From JAOBAU01 sp034667465 (GTDB lineage Bacteria > Acidobacteriota > Thermoanaerobaculia > Gp7-AA8): a DNA stretch of 64,000 bases. The position numbers and the translations under genes are program-made. Of this stretch, positions 16,137-24,504 are shown piece after piece. Positions within the stretch are counted from its first letter, which is position 1. The number at the start of each line of letters is the position of its first letter. The DNA is taken from contig JAXDJV010000013.1 of assembly GCA_034667465.1 (NCBI GenBank), forward strand, positions 248,001-312,000, read 5' to 3'. The notes under the pieces were generated by a model. That model searched no databases. It was not told where the DNA came from and worked only from the letters and a program-made list of their open reading frames with translations.

Positions 16137-19019
16137 ATGCCGACCCTGCGCCGCGCCATCTTTGCGCTCTTCCTCTGTCTTGTCCCGACTCTCGTGTTCG
16201 CCCAGGCCGACATGCAGATCACCGCGAGCGACTCGCCCGACCCGGTCGCGCCCGACGGCAACATCACCTACAGCGTGACCGTCACGAACGCCGGTCCGAG
16301 CGCGACGACGAACGCGCACCTGAATATCGTTATGAACGGCACGCTGTTGTTTCAGTCGATCACGGCGCCGGCCGGCTGGAACTGCGGCGTAATCCCGGTC
16401 GGCTACGGCGGATCGATCACCTGCACGGCGGCGGTGCTGGCGGTCGGCGTATCGCCATTCACGGTCGTGCTGAACGCCGGGAAGGCGCAGTTCGGCGTCA
16501 ACGACACGACCATCAATCAGCTCTTCGGCGTAAACAGCGCTCTCGCCGATCCGAACAACGGCAACGACAACGTCACCGTCTCGACCGCGTACGTCACGCC
16601 CGATTCCGACATGAGCATCACGGCGAGCGATGCGCCCGATCCGGTCGCGCCCGACGGCAACATCACCTACACGGTCAACGTCACGAACGGCGGACCGGAC
16701 GCCACGCAGAACGCGCGGCTCAACATCGTCCTGAACGGTACGCTGCTCTATCAGTCGATCGTCGCTCCGGCAGGATGGAGCTGTCCGGCGCTGCCGGTCG
16801 GATACGGCGCGTCGATCACCTGCACCGCGGCGACGTTTCCGGTGTCGACCTCGCAATTCACAATCGTGCTGAAGGCAGGCTCGGCGCAGTTCGGCGTCAA
16901 TGACCAGACCATCAATCAGCTCTTCGGAGTGAACAGCGATCTCTCCGATCCGAACAACGCCAACAACAACGTCACCGTCTCGACCGCGTACGTAACGCCG
17001 GACGCCGACATGAGCGTGACGGCGAGCGATGCGCCCGATCCGGTCACGCCCGGACAAAACATCACGTACACGATCAACGTCACGAACGGCGGTCCCGACG
17101 CCGCCACGAACGCGCACATGACGGCGCCGCTCAATGCGAATCTGACGTTCCAGTCGATCGCTCTGCCGGCCGGCTGGTCGTGCACACAGCCTTCGGTCGG
17201 CGCGAACGGCATCGTCGATTGCCAGATCGCGTCGATGCCGATGTCCACAGTAGTCTTCACGCTCGTCGCGCAGGTTAGCCCGTCGCTGAACAACGGACCG
17301 GGCGGCACGATCCAGCAGACGTTCGTCACGTCGAACGACGCGCAGGATTCGACGCAGGCGAACAACACGACGCAGGTGACGACGACGTACACGACGCTGA
17401 CGTCGAACCTGGTCGCGACGAACAGCGACGCGCCCGATCCGGTCGTGCCGGGGAACACGATCACGTACACGCAGACGATCACCAACAACGGTCCCGACGC
17501 CGCGGCGAACGCGAAGATGATCCAGACGCTGCCGGCCGGCGTGACGTTCCAGTCGATGGTCGCACCGGGAGGATGGTCGTGCACGATGCCGGCGGTCGGC
17601 GCGGGCGGCACGATCAACTGTTCGATCGCATCGCTGGCGAACGCCGGCAGCGCATCCTTCACGGTCGTCGTCAACGTCACCGCGACGTCCGGCTCGATCA
17701 GCGAAACCGTCACGGCGTCGAGCGACAACTTCGACAACGTGATCGGCAACAACTCCGCAACCGCCGTGACGACCATCGACTCGGCGGATCTCTCGATCGC
17801 GAAGACGACCGGCGCGACGAGCGTCGCTCCCGGCGGCACCGTCACGTACACGATCACGATTCACAACGCCGGACCGAGCAGCGCGACGAGCGTCGTGATG
17901 ACCGACACACTGCCGGCCTCGCTGCTCTTCCAGTCGATCGTCGCGCCGGCAGGATTCAACTGCACGACGCCGGCAGTCGGCGCAACCGGCGCAATCACCT
18001 GCAACGGTGCGACGCTGACCAACGGCGCGAACGCGGTCTTCACGCTGACGACGACGATCGCGAACAACGCCACCGGCTCGATCAACAACAGCGCCGCCGT
18101 CTCGAGCGCGACGTTCGATCCGAACAGCGGCAACGCGTCCGGCAATGCGCCGGCCGTCGCCGTCAACAACGGGCCGAGCGCCGATCTGTCGATGACGAAG
18201 ACGACGCAGTCGGCGGGCGCCGCGCCAGGCGCGACGATCACCTACACGCTGACCGCGCAGAATGCAGGACCGAATGCCGCATCGACCGTCGTCGTCACCG
18301 ACACGCTGCCGGCATCGCTGCTCTTCCAGTCGATCGTCGCACCGGCCGGTTTCAGCTGCACGACGCCGGCAGCCGGCGCAACCGGCACGATCACCTGCAA
18401 CGGTGCCACGCTCGCAAACGGCGCGACCGCAACGTTCACGCTGACGGTTCGCGTCGCCGCGAACGCAAGCGGCAGCATCACGAACAGCGCGAGCATTTCC
18501 AGCGCAACCGGCGATCCGAATGCCGGCAACGGTTCCGGCTCCGCGACGCCGGTCACCGTCCTCCCGCCGTCGATCGATCTCTCGCTCACGAAGACGACGC
18601 CATCAACGTCGACGACAACCGGCAGCACGATCAGCTACACGATCGCGGTCGCCAACGCCGGTCCGTCGACCGCGACGAACGTGACGATGGTCGATGTGTT
18701 GCCGGCCGGCCTGCAGTTCGTCAGCGCCGTCCCATCGCAGGGTTCCTGCTCCGGCACCACCACCGTGACCTGTTCCCTCGGCACGATCCTCGGCGGCGCA
18801 AACGCGACCGTCACGCTGCAGGCGCAGGTGACGTCGAACAGCGGTTCGATCACGAACAGCGCGACCGTTTCAGGAACCGAGACCGACTCGAATCCCGGCA
18901 ACAACGGCGGTTCCGCTCCCGCGGTTCCGGTCGGCTCGCCGATTCCTGCGTTGTCGACCTGGGCGCTGATCGCGATGGCGATCGTGCTGGGTGGAGTGGC
19001 GTTGCTCCGGATGAAGTAG
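16137..19019 (+). CDS. Seven-repeat DUF11 surface protein with IPTL-CTERM sorting signal
   Basis: 960 residues. Signal peptide at 1-23 (RRAIFALFLCLVPTLVFA). Seven tandem DUF11/CARDB-like beta-sandwich repeats of about 125 residues, each opening with ADxSxTxSDAPDPVxPG-like sequence and containing TYTxxVTNxGPxA and LLFQSIVAPAGW or a variant. C-terminus is IPALSTWALIAMAIVLGG then VALLRMK, matching the IPTL-CTERM type sorting tail (motif, membrane helix, basic end). AAGGAG lies ten bases before the ATG. Likely exported, anchored and perhaps released by an exosortase-like enzyme, none of which is in the window. Repeats 1-2 and 5-6 are close copies at DNA level, showing recent duplication. Confidence 0.9.
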   Translation: MPTLRRAIFALFLCLVPTLVFAQADMQITASDSPDPVAPDGNITYSVTVTNAGPSATTNAHLNIVMNGTLLFQSITAPAGWNCGVIPVGYGGSITCTAAVLAVGVSPFTVVLNAGKAQFGVNDTTINQLFGVNSALADPNNGNDNVTVSTAYVTPDSDMSITASDAPDPVAPDGNITYTVNVTNGGPDATQNARLNIVLNGTLLYQSIVAPAGWSCPALPVGYGASITCTAATFPVSTSQFTIVLKAGSAQFGVNDQTINQLFGVNSDLSDPNNANNNVTVSTAYVTPDADMSVTASDAPDPVTPGQNITYTINVTNGGPDAATNAHMTAPLNANLTFQSIALPAGWSCTQPSVGANGIVDCQIASMPMSTVVFTLVAQVSPSLNNGPGGTIQQTFVTSNDAQDSTQANNTTQVTTTYTTLTSNLVATNSDAPDPVVPGNTITYTQTITNNGPDAAANAKMIQTLPAGVTFQSMVAPGGWSCTMPAVGAGGTINCSIASLANAGSASFTVVVNVTATSGSISETVTASSDNFDNVIGNNSATAVTTIDSADLSIAKTTGATSVAPGGTVTYTITIHNAGPSSATSVVMTDTLPASLLFQSIVAPAGFNCTTPAVGATGAITCNGATLTNGANAVFTLTTTIANNATGSINNSAAVSSATFDPNSGNASGNAPAVAVNNGPSADLSMTKTTQSAGAAPGATITYTLTAQNAGPNAASTVVVTDTLPASLLFQSIVAPAGFSCTTPAAGATGTITCNGATLANGATATFTLTVRVAANASGSITNSASISSATGDPNAGNGSGSATPVTVLPPSIDLSLTKTTPSTSTTTGSTISYTIAVANAGPSTATNVTMVDVLPAGLQFVSAVPSQGSCSGTTTVTCSLGTILGGANATVTLQAQVTSNSGSITNSATVSGTETDSNPGNNGGSAPAVPVGSPIPALSTWALIAMAIVLGGVALLRMK

Positions 19020-19024
19020 CGGCG

Positions 19025-19067
19025 CTAAAGTCAACTTCGGGGGTCTGACCCCCGAAGTTGACTTTAG
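19025..19067. repeat. Perfect 20-bp inverted repeat between convergent genes
   Basis: CTAAAGTCAACTTCGGGGGT pairs perfectly with its complement across a three-base loop (CTG). It lies between the convergent DUF11 and L,D-transpeptidase genes, so a bidirectional terminator or protective hairpin is plausible, but there is no T-run on either side. Confidence 0.85.
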
Positions 19068-19096
19068 AGGGGTGCGGCGCGCGTACGCCGCACTCC

Positions 19097-19795
19097 TTAC
19101 TTTCCGCCGCGCGCCGACTTGAGCGCTTCGGCGGCGTAGTGGAAAAAGTGCGACGACTGCAGCCAGCTTTTCTCCGGGTAATACGCGAAGATCGGGCTGC
19201 CGCCGCGAACCGTGTCGATGATCTGCTTCGCCACTTCGGGACGAACGGCCGGACATCCCCAGCTGCGGCCGAGACGTCCGAGCACGCGAATCGCTTCACG
19301 GCTCACATACGACGCGCCGTGCATGACGATCAGGCGATCCCACGCCATGTCGTTGACCCCTTCTTCGAGGCCTTTCAGACGAAGCGAGTAGCCGTTGCTG
19401 CCGAAGTAGGTGTCGGCCGTAACGAAGAGCCCGAGGCTCGTGGCGAGACTGCCGGAGGCATTCGAGAAGAAGCTGGCGCGATCGCCGCCGCTGTTTTTGC
19501 CGTGCGCGACGAGCTCGCGAAAGAGGAGCTTGTGCGCGGCGAGATCGAAGACGAAGAGCCGCGGCTCGGATGAGGGGAGCGAGTAGTCGATGACGGTGAG
19601 GAGCTCGCGGCGTTTGATGAGGCCGCGTTCGGCCGCTTTCGTCGCCGCTTCCATCGCCATGCGAAGGACTTCGGAACGCAGACCGGGAGCCTGACGCAGC
19701 AGCGACGCCATGACGGCGTCATTGGGATCGCCGGCCGCATGCGCGGGCATGACGAACGCAGCAGCGAGGACAAATGAGAAAAGGAGTCGCTTCAT
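19097..19795 (-). CDS. Murein L,D-transpeptidase catalytic-domain protein (YkuD_2 type)
   Basis: 232 residues. Signal peptide (RLLFSFVLAAAFVMPAHA). Catalytic domain signature IVMHGASYVSR followed by LGRLGRSWGCPAVRPEV, where the Cys of SWGCPA is the nucleophile and the two histidines/serine complete the site. FVFDLAAHKLLFRELVAHGK is the substrate-binding strand typical of this subfamily. Predicted periplasmic enzyme acting on peptidoglycan cross-links or lipoprotein attachment. Length is normal for the family. Alone on the minus strand. Confidence 0.88.
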   Translation of the reverse strand: MKRLLFSFVLAAAFVMPAHAAGDPNDAVMASLLRQAPGLRSEVLRMAMEAATKAAERGLIKRRELLTVIDYSLPSSEPRLFVFDLAAHKLLFRELVAHGKNSGGDRASFFSNASGSLATSLGLFVTADTYFGSNGYSLRLKGLEEGVNDMAWDRLIVMHGASYVSREAIRVLGRLGRSWGCPAVRPEVAKQIIDTVRGGSPIFAYYPEKSWLQSSHFFHYAAEALKSARGGK

Positions 19796-19897
19796 CGGGA
19801 TCTCGGGAACCGTGGACTTGGACTAAGGACGCGAAATAGTAACAAATAATTTCTCGCACGGCCAAAGTCCGCAGTCATCCCTGTACGATTCCCTCTC

Positions 19898-20803
19898 GTG
19901 AATCCACCTCTCCTCACCCTCGGCCGCCTGCTCCGCGACAGCGGCTACTCCTTCACGACGATCACGCCCGTCTCCCATCGACGCGTGAACGCGCGGCCGG
20001 AAAACGCGGTCGCGCGCTCGCTGCGCGACGTCTTCGGCTGGAGTCGTCCCTTTCCGCGAACGCTGCTCGCGCCGCAGATGATCGAGTTGCTGCGCGAAGC
20101 GGGAGAATTGCTCGATGACGGTGATCTTCTCCGCAGCGGCGTCCGATTCTCGACGCGCGGCGAGTTGCTCTTCGTCCACTCCGCGTTTCCGACGACCGGC
20201 GCCGACGCGGTCTTCTTCGGGCCCGACACGTATCGCTATCTGTCGCTGCTCGAATGGCTCGCGCCGCGCGCGCTGCGGGCGGTCGACATCGGCTGCGGCA
20301 GCGGCGCGGGCGGGCTGTTCATCGCGCGCAATTGCGGCAGCGTCGTGCTCGCGGACATCAACGACGTCGCGCTCCGATACTCGCGCATCAACGCCGAGTT
20401 GAACGGCGTCGAAAACGTGGAGATCGTCGCCAGCGACGTGCTGCGCGGCGTCGACGGTGACGTCGATCTGATCATCGCCAACCCGCCGTATCTCGTCGAT
20501 GACGACGCGCGCTTGTACCGCGACGGCGGCGGGCGATTCGGCGAGTGGCTGTCGCTCGAGATCGTCCGGCAGTCGCTCGATCGTCTGAGCAGCGGCGGAC
20601 GGCTGATTTTGTACACCGCCTCAGCCATCGTTGAAGGAACGGATACGTTCCGGAAAGCGGTCGAACCGCTGCTGATGGAAAAAAGTGCAGACATCCGGTA
20701 CAAAGAGCTCGATCCGGACGTCTTTAATGAAGAGCTCGATCGTGACGCCTACCGCTCCGCGGAGCGGATCGCCGTGGTCGCGCTCGACGTCAGCATCCGC
20801 TGA
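19898..20803 (+). CDS. Class I SAM-dependent methyltransferase with NPPY motif
   Basis: 301 residues. Motif I is AVDIGCGSGAGGLFIA at about residue 128; motif IV is LIIANPPYL, typical of N-methyltransferases that modify amide or exocyclic nitrogens (PrmC/HemK, RlmG and TrmN6-like). The 110-residue N-terminal part contains a domain seen in HemK-like and RsmC-like proteins, ending FFGPDTYRYL. GTG start at 19898. Could modify a release factor, rRNA or a small molecule; I cannot choose. Confidence 0.85.
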   Translation: MNPPLLTLGRLLRDSGYSFTTITPVSHRRVNARPENAVARSLRDVFGWSRPFPRTLLAPQMIELLREAGELLDDGDLLRSGVRFSTRGELLFVHSAFPTTGADAVFFGPDTYRYLSLLEWLAPRALRAVDIGCGSGAGGLFIARNCGSVVLADINDVALRYSRINAELNGVENVEIVASDVLRGVDGDVDLIIANPPYLVDDDARLYRDGGGRFGEWLSLEIVRQSLDRLSSGGRLILYTASAIVEGTDTFRKAVEPLLMEKSADIRYKELDPDVFNEELDRDAYRSAERIAVVALDVSIR

Positions 20804-20854
20804 GCAGACCGCGCCGCGGGCAGGCTGCATGCACTAAGTGCTGGCGGAGTGAGC

Positions 20855-21757
20855 ATGTCATCGGCAGCTATCGAACGTTTCATCTCGCGCAACGATCGCG
20901 AGCAGTTCGCGATTCAGGAGCGCCTTGCGCGTCTCAACGACGCTCGCCTTCGTCCTCGTTTGAACGAATCGCCGCTGTCGCTCGCCGAGGAGATGAAGTT
21001 GCGCCGGACGGAAGCATCGTTTCTCGCGACGGAGCGGGAGGCGATCGCGGAACGTGCTGCCACTGCGCCCTCGGATCCCGATGCGTTTCTGGCGTGGTTT
21101 GAGGAGTTGCGCGACAGCGGACCCGGCCAGCACGATCCGCTCTTTCCGTGGCTCGCGGAGCAGGCCTCGCTCGAACAGCTTGCCTGGTTTCTGTCGCAGG
21201 AAGTCGCCGGCGAAGCGGGCTTCGATGATCTCGTCGCGCTGACGCAGTTGAAGATGCCGGTCCGCGCGAAGCTGGAACTGGCGCGCAATTACTGGGATGA
21301 AATGGGCCGTGGCAAAGCGGACGGAATGCACGGTCCGATGCTCGATCGTCTCGCCGCCGATCTCAACCTGAGCGCGCGCCAGCACACGATCGTCTGGGAA
21401 GCGACCGCGGTCGGAAATCTGCTGATGGGACTCGCCGCCAATCGCGCCACCGCGTTTGAGTCGATCGGTGCGCTCGGCGTCATCGAGCTGACCGCGCCCG
21501 GCCGCGCCGCGTGTGTCAGCGCAGGCCTGGAACGGCTCGGCGTTCCGCTGCGGACGCGCCGTTACTACGCGCTGCACGCGACGCTCGACATTCGCCACTC
21601 CGCGTCGTGGAACGCGGAGATCGTCGTGCCGCTCGTTCGCGACGACCCGCGCGTTGCGCGCGCGATTGCGACCGGCGCGCTGATGCGCCTGAACGCGGGA
21701 GCACGATCGTTCGTTCGTTATCGCGCGGAGCTCGGGCTGACGGATCGTCACAGGTAG
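20855..21757 (+). CDS. Iron-containing redox enzyme / heme-oxygenase-like fold protein
   Basis: 300 residues, all-helical. FFPWLAE-type start of the fold (DPLFPWLAEQASLEQLAWFL), NYWDEMGRGKADGMHGPML with the conserved Glu and His that bind iron in the Haem_oxygenas_2 family, and RRYYALHATLDIRHSASW with further His ligands. GGAG five bases before ATG 20855 fixes the start; a GTG six bases earlier overlaps that site. Family members are di-iron oxidases or unknown. Stop overlaps the convergent PurD-like gene by 10 bases. Confidence 0.78.
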   Translation: MSSAAIERFISRNDREQFAIQERLARLNDARLRPRLNESPLSLAEEMKLRRTEASFLATEREAIAERAATAPSDPDAFLAWFEELRDSGPGQHDPLFPWLAEQASLEQLAWFLSQEVAGEAGFDDLVALTQLKMPVRAKLELARNYWDEMGRGKADGMHGPMLDRLAADLNLSARQHTIVWEATAVGNLLMGLAANRATAFESIGALGVIELTAPGRAACVSAGLERLGVPLRTRRYYALHATLDIRHSASWNAEIVVPLVRDDPRVARAIATGALMRLNAGARSFVRYRAELGLTDRHR

Positions 21758-23034
21758 CCGAGCCGCTGCATCGCTTCGCGATCGCGCAGGACAAACTGCT
21801 CGCCGATGTCGGTGCGATAGCGGAGATTCGGAATGACGACTTTGCGCGTGCGCGCATACGCATCGTCGCGCGCTTCCTCCACCGTTGCGCCGCGTCCCGT
21901 GACCACCATCACGTAGCCGACCGATCCGGCGGTGACGAGCTGCTCGCCATCCATCGTCACTTCCGCGAAATGGAGCTGCTCGCGATCGGCGTCGGTGAGC
22001 GAATCGCGAAAGAGGATCGGCGCCCCTTTCGAGAGCGATTCGTAGCCGTGGTAGTACGGAAATGTCGGCACCGTCAGCACGACGCAGATCGCGTAGCCGT
22101 CATATGTCTCGATGCTCGTCGCGCCGCCGAGGAGATGCTGGAAGATGGCACTCCATCCGTCGATGTGCATCGCGTCGAGAATCGCGAATCCGGGATAGCC
22201 GAAGCGGCAGGTCAGCTCGAGCGGAAAGATGCCGCGGTCGTTCACGATCGTGTTCAGGTTGATGTAACCGACGTAACCCGATTCGGCGAGCAGCGGCGCG
22301 AGCTTTCGGAGCGTCCGATCGAACAGCGGCGCGGCGCCGCGATACGTCAGCAGCGTTCCCATCTCGCCGGTCAGCTCGCCGAGATTGCCGTTGAAGAAAC
22401 GTTTGTGCTCCCAGTCGAGATTGGCCGGCTCGAGAAACTCGCGGCCGTTGAAGAACGCGCCGACGCCCACCTCGACGCCGGTGACGTGCTCCATCAGGAT
22501 GAAGCTCGGCCGCTCGTCGTATGACCAGCGATCGCGTTGCAGACGAAGGACCGCCGCGACGTCGTCACCGTTCTCCATCTCGCCGACGTAATTGCGCGTC
22601 GACGCGAATCCCTGGCCGCTGAACTTCAATACATAGCGCGCACGCGTTTGCGCAACGAAGCGAATCGCGGCATCGAAATCATCGAACTCGTGCGAGGCAG
22701 CAGTCAGCAATCCAATACCGCGGAGCACTTCCTGTCCGAATGCGCGATCGGTCTCGAGCCGGTCGCCGAGCGCGCTCCCGCCGATGACGCGATAGCCCTC
22801 GGCGCGCAATCGATCCTGCGTTTCGCCCCAGCCGATTCCTTCGAAGAGGATGAAACCGTCGTCGCGGACCCAGGCGAGCTCGCGCTGCCAGTCGTCGGTG
22901 AAAACGAGCATCCCGCGGAAAATATCGTGCGCTTCGGGATCGCCGACGAACACACGAACGTCATGACCGGCCGATTGCAGGCGGAGATAGATGTCCGCGA
23001 GGTCGTTTCCTTTGCCGATGCCGAGGACGCGCAA
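21748..23034 (-). CDS. Divergent PurD-like ATP-grasp protein (phosphoribosylamine-glycine ligase family)
   Basis: 428 residues, the length of PurD. ATP-grasp features: ARYVLKFSGQGFAS, FILMEHVTGVEVGVGAFF, and PLELTCRFGYPGFAIL with the acidic/Asn metal site. The N-terminus RVLGIGKGNDLADIYLRLQS lacks the GGREHA segment that defines true PurD, so the substrate may differ. Translation must start at TTG 23034: the only in-frame codons back to the upstream stop contain no ATG, GTG or other TTG. No ribosome site is visible. Role in purine synthesis is possible but not shown. Confidence 0.72.
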   Translation of the reverse strand: MRVLGIGKGNDLADIYLRLQSAGHDVRVFVGDPEAHDIFRGMLVFTDDWQRELAWVRDDGFILFEGIGWGETQDRLRAEGYRVIGGSALGDRLETDRAFGQEVLRGIGLLTAASHEFDDFDAAIRFVAQTRARYVLKFSGQGFASTRNYVGEMENGDDVAAVLRLQRDRWSYDERPSFILMEHVTGVEVGVGAFFNGREFLEPANLDWEHKRFFNGNLGELTGEMGTLLTYRGAAPLFDRTLRKLAPLLAESGYVGYINLNTIVNDRGIFPLELTCRFGYPGFAILDAMHIDGWSAIFQHLLGGATSIETYDGYAICVVLTVPTFPYYHGYESLSKGAPILFRDSLTDADREQLHFAEVTMDGEQLVTAGSVGYVMVVTGRGATVEEARDDAYARTRKVVIPNLRYRTDIGEQFVLRDREAMQRLGYL

Positions 23035-23212
23035 GGCGGAGATTTTACGCGCGTTCGATCGGCTGAGTGTGCTACATCACAGATAAGGCGTGACTTATCC
23101 GCCTTGAAGGTGTATGGTGCATGTGTTGAGGAAATCTCCTCACCCTTCAGAGTCGTTGAACTAAGTCAGCGATCCTGAACCCGCCTTCTTAGAGTTCCAC
23201 CACCCTGTTGTT

Positions 23213-23229
23213 TGGCCGCGAATCGGCCA
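23213..23229 (+). promoter_or_regulatory. Hairpin in the leader of the RRM gene
   Basis: TGGCCG-CGAAT-CGGCCA sits two bases before the GGGAG ribosome site of the RNA-binding protein gene; a second small hairpin TGAGGA/TCCTCA is at 23127-23142. The 208-base space upstream of the gene holds no coding sequence. A structured leader is known for cold-inducible RRM genes of cyanobacteria; here this is only suggestive. Confidence 0.45.
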
Positions 23230-23242
23230 CGGGAGTCTCTCA

Positions 23243-23515
23243 ATGAAACTGCATATCGGAAATCTCGCCAAAGACATGACTGAAGCCCAGCTCAAAGACC
23301 TGATCACGCCGTTCGGCGAGACCTCGTCGATCGAGCTCGCAACCGACCGCGACGGCGGTTCGAAAGGTTTCGGCTTCGCCGTTTACAACGATGCCGACCA
23401 CGCCCGCGCGGCGATCGCCGGCCTCGACGGCAAAGAAGTCAGCGGCCAGTCGCTGAAGGTCAGCGAAGCGCGCCCTCGCAAGAGCGACGCGCCGACAGCC
23501 GCTCCGGCTTCCTGA
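23243..23515 (+). CDS. RNA-binding protein with a single RRM
   Basis: 90 residues. One RNA recognition motif: RNP2 is LHIGNL near the start, RNP1 is KGFGFAVY around residue 46, with the two aromatic residues that stack on RNA bases. A short flexible tail SDAPTAAPAS follows. Bacterial single-RRM proteins of this size (cyanobacterial Rbp-like) bind single-stranded RNA and often respond to cold. GGGAG is well placed before the ATG. Followed by a hairpin and a small basic protein gene. Confidence 0.93.
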   Translation: MKLHIGNLAKDMTEAQLKDLITPFGETSSIELATDRDGGSKGFGFAVYNDADHARAAIAGLDGKEVSGQSLKVSEARPRKSDAPTAAPAS

Positions 23516-23530
23516 AATTAATACCAGCTC

Positions 23531-23559
23531 GGGGAGAAGCTCATGGTGAGCTTCTCCCC
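23531..23559 (+). terminator. Hairpin after the RRM gene
   Basis: GGGGAGAAGCTCA-TGG-TGAGCTTCTCCCC, a perfect 13-bp stem with a three-base loop, without a T-run. It may end the RRM transcript, protect its 3' end, or control the next gene, whose ribosome site begins 13 bases later. Confidence 0.6.
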
Positions 23560-23585
23560 GCAATTGTCGTTCGGAGGAAAAGTCC

Positions 23586-23816
23586 ATGAAGAAAGCCACC
23601 GCAAAAGTCCCGGCCGTCCGCAAAGCACCGAAAGTCTCGATCTCCGAGCTCAACGTCAAGAAGGCCGCCGCGCGCCTGCTGACCGTCAAGCTCGTCTCGA
23701 CCGAAATCTCGTACGTGCAGCGCACGCTCGGCAACTCCGCCACGCAGGATGAGCTCGACGCACGCGTCATCGCCGTCCGCAAGATGCCGTGGGCGGAAAT
23801 CGCTCTTCCGGACTAG
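23586..23816 (+). CDS. Small basic protein, unknown
   Basis: 76 residues. Lys/Ala-rich N-terminus (KKATAKVPAVRKAPKVSI) followed by a compact part KKAAARLLTVKLVSTEISYV and DELDARVIAVRKMPWAEI. No Cys, no signal. A strong GGAGGAAA site before the ATG supports translation. Composition suits a nucleic-acid-associated protein and it follows the RRM gene, but I recognise no family. Confidence 0.6.
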   Translation: MKKATAKVPAVRKAPKVSISELNVKKAAARLLTVKLVSTEISYVQRTLGNSATQDELDARVIAVRKMPWAEIALPD

Positions 23817-24472
23817 CTCCGTGCCGGCGCCGCGGTGCGCATTCGCACCAGCAGCGCCGCCGCAAGCAGTAACGCGACACCGTCGGCGACCAGAATCGCC
23901 GGCGGAATGCCTGCAATCGGCGCCGACGTCATCCGCTTCAGCATCGGCTCGAGCAGCGGAAGCTTCAGCGCCGCGTCGAAAATCATCGGCGCGGCCAGCG
24001 CCCCGATCGTCCACGCGATGCGCCGTCTCTCAAAAACGCGCGACGCGATCACGACCGGCGGGATGACGAGCGCGCAGCACAACGCGCCGGCCGCAATCAT
24101 CAGCGGAGTGCCGCCGAGGATGCGGGCGATGACCATCTCGTCGCCGTGGCCGGTGATGAAGGTGACGAAACGCGCCAGCGGCAGATTCGCGAAGACGAGC
24201 ACCGCGCCGGCGACGCGAAAGCGCGGCGACAGCATCACGATCGCCGCACCGATCCACATCAACAGATAAGTCAGCGACGGACCGGCCGCCGTCGACCAGA
24301 GCCACACGTTCGTCTGCAGACACGACACCGGCAGCGAGAACTGATGGAACGTCATCGCTCCCCAGCAGCCGCAGACGAGCCGGCCGACGAAGTGATGCGT
24401 CAGTTCATGCGCCTGCATCGCCACGTACGTCAACAGAAACAGCGGCGCGATGAGGCGCAGCGGATTCTTCAT
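23813..24472 (-). CDS. Multi-pass membrane protein with HExxH motif
   Basis: 219 residues, about six membrane helices. The first helix carries AHELTHHFVGRL, residues 22-26 being His-Glu-x-x-His, the zinc motif of metalloproteases; the membrane position resembles site-2-protease (M50) enzymes. A second metal ligand (the LDG/NxxPxxxxDG of M50) is not clear; NLPLARFVTFITGHGDE could supply one. ATG at 24472 is chosen as the first Met of the hydrophobic protein. Stop overlaps the small basic gene's stop. Protease activity is a guess. Confidence 0.6.
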   Translation of the reverse strand: MKNPLRLIAPLFLLTYVAMQAHELTHHFVGRLVCGCWGAMTFHQFSLPVSCLQTNVWLWSTAAGPSLTYLLMWIGAAIVMLSPRFRVAGAVLVFANLPLARFVTFITGHGDEMVIARILGGTPLMIAAGALCCALVIPPVVIASRVFERRRIAWTIGALAAPMIFDAALKLPLLEPMLKRMTSAPIAGIPPAILVADGVALLLAAALLVRMRTAAPARS

Positions 24473-24504
24473 GCGCCGAAGATACGGACGAGCGCGCCGC
24501 GGGT

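Noticed and set aside
15987..17864. 625-residue minus-strand open frame opposite the DUF11 gene
   Set aside because: Low-complexity Arg/Asp/Val composition produced by the GC-rich repeats on the other strand; no domain and no ribosome site.
16137..18600. Regular repeats resembling an array
   Set aside because: They are coding DUF11 repeats of about 400 bases, not short direct repeats with spacers, so not a CRISPR.
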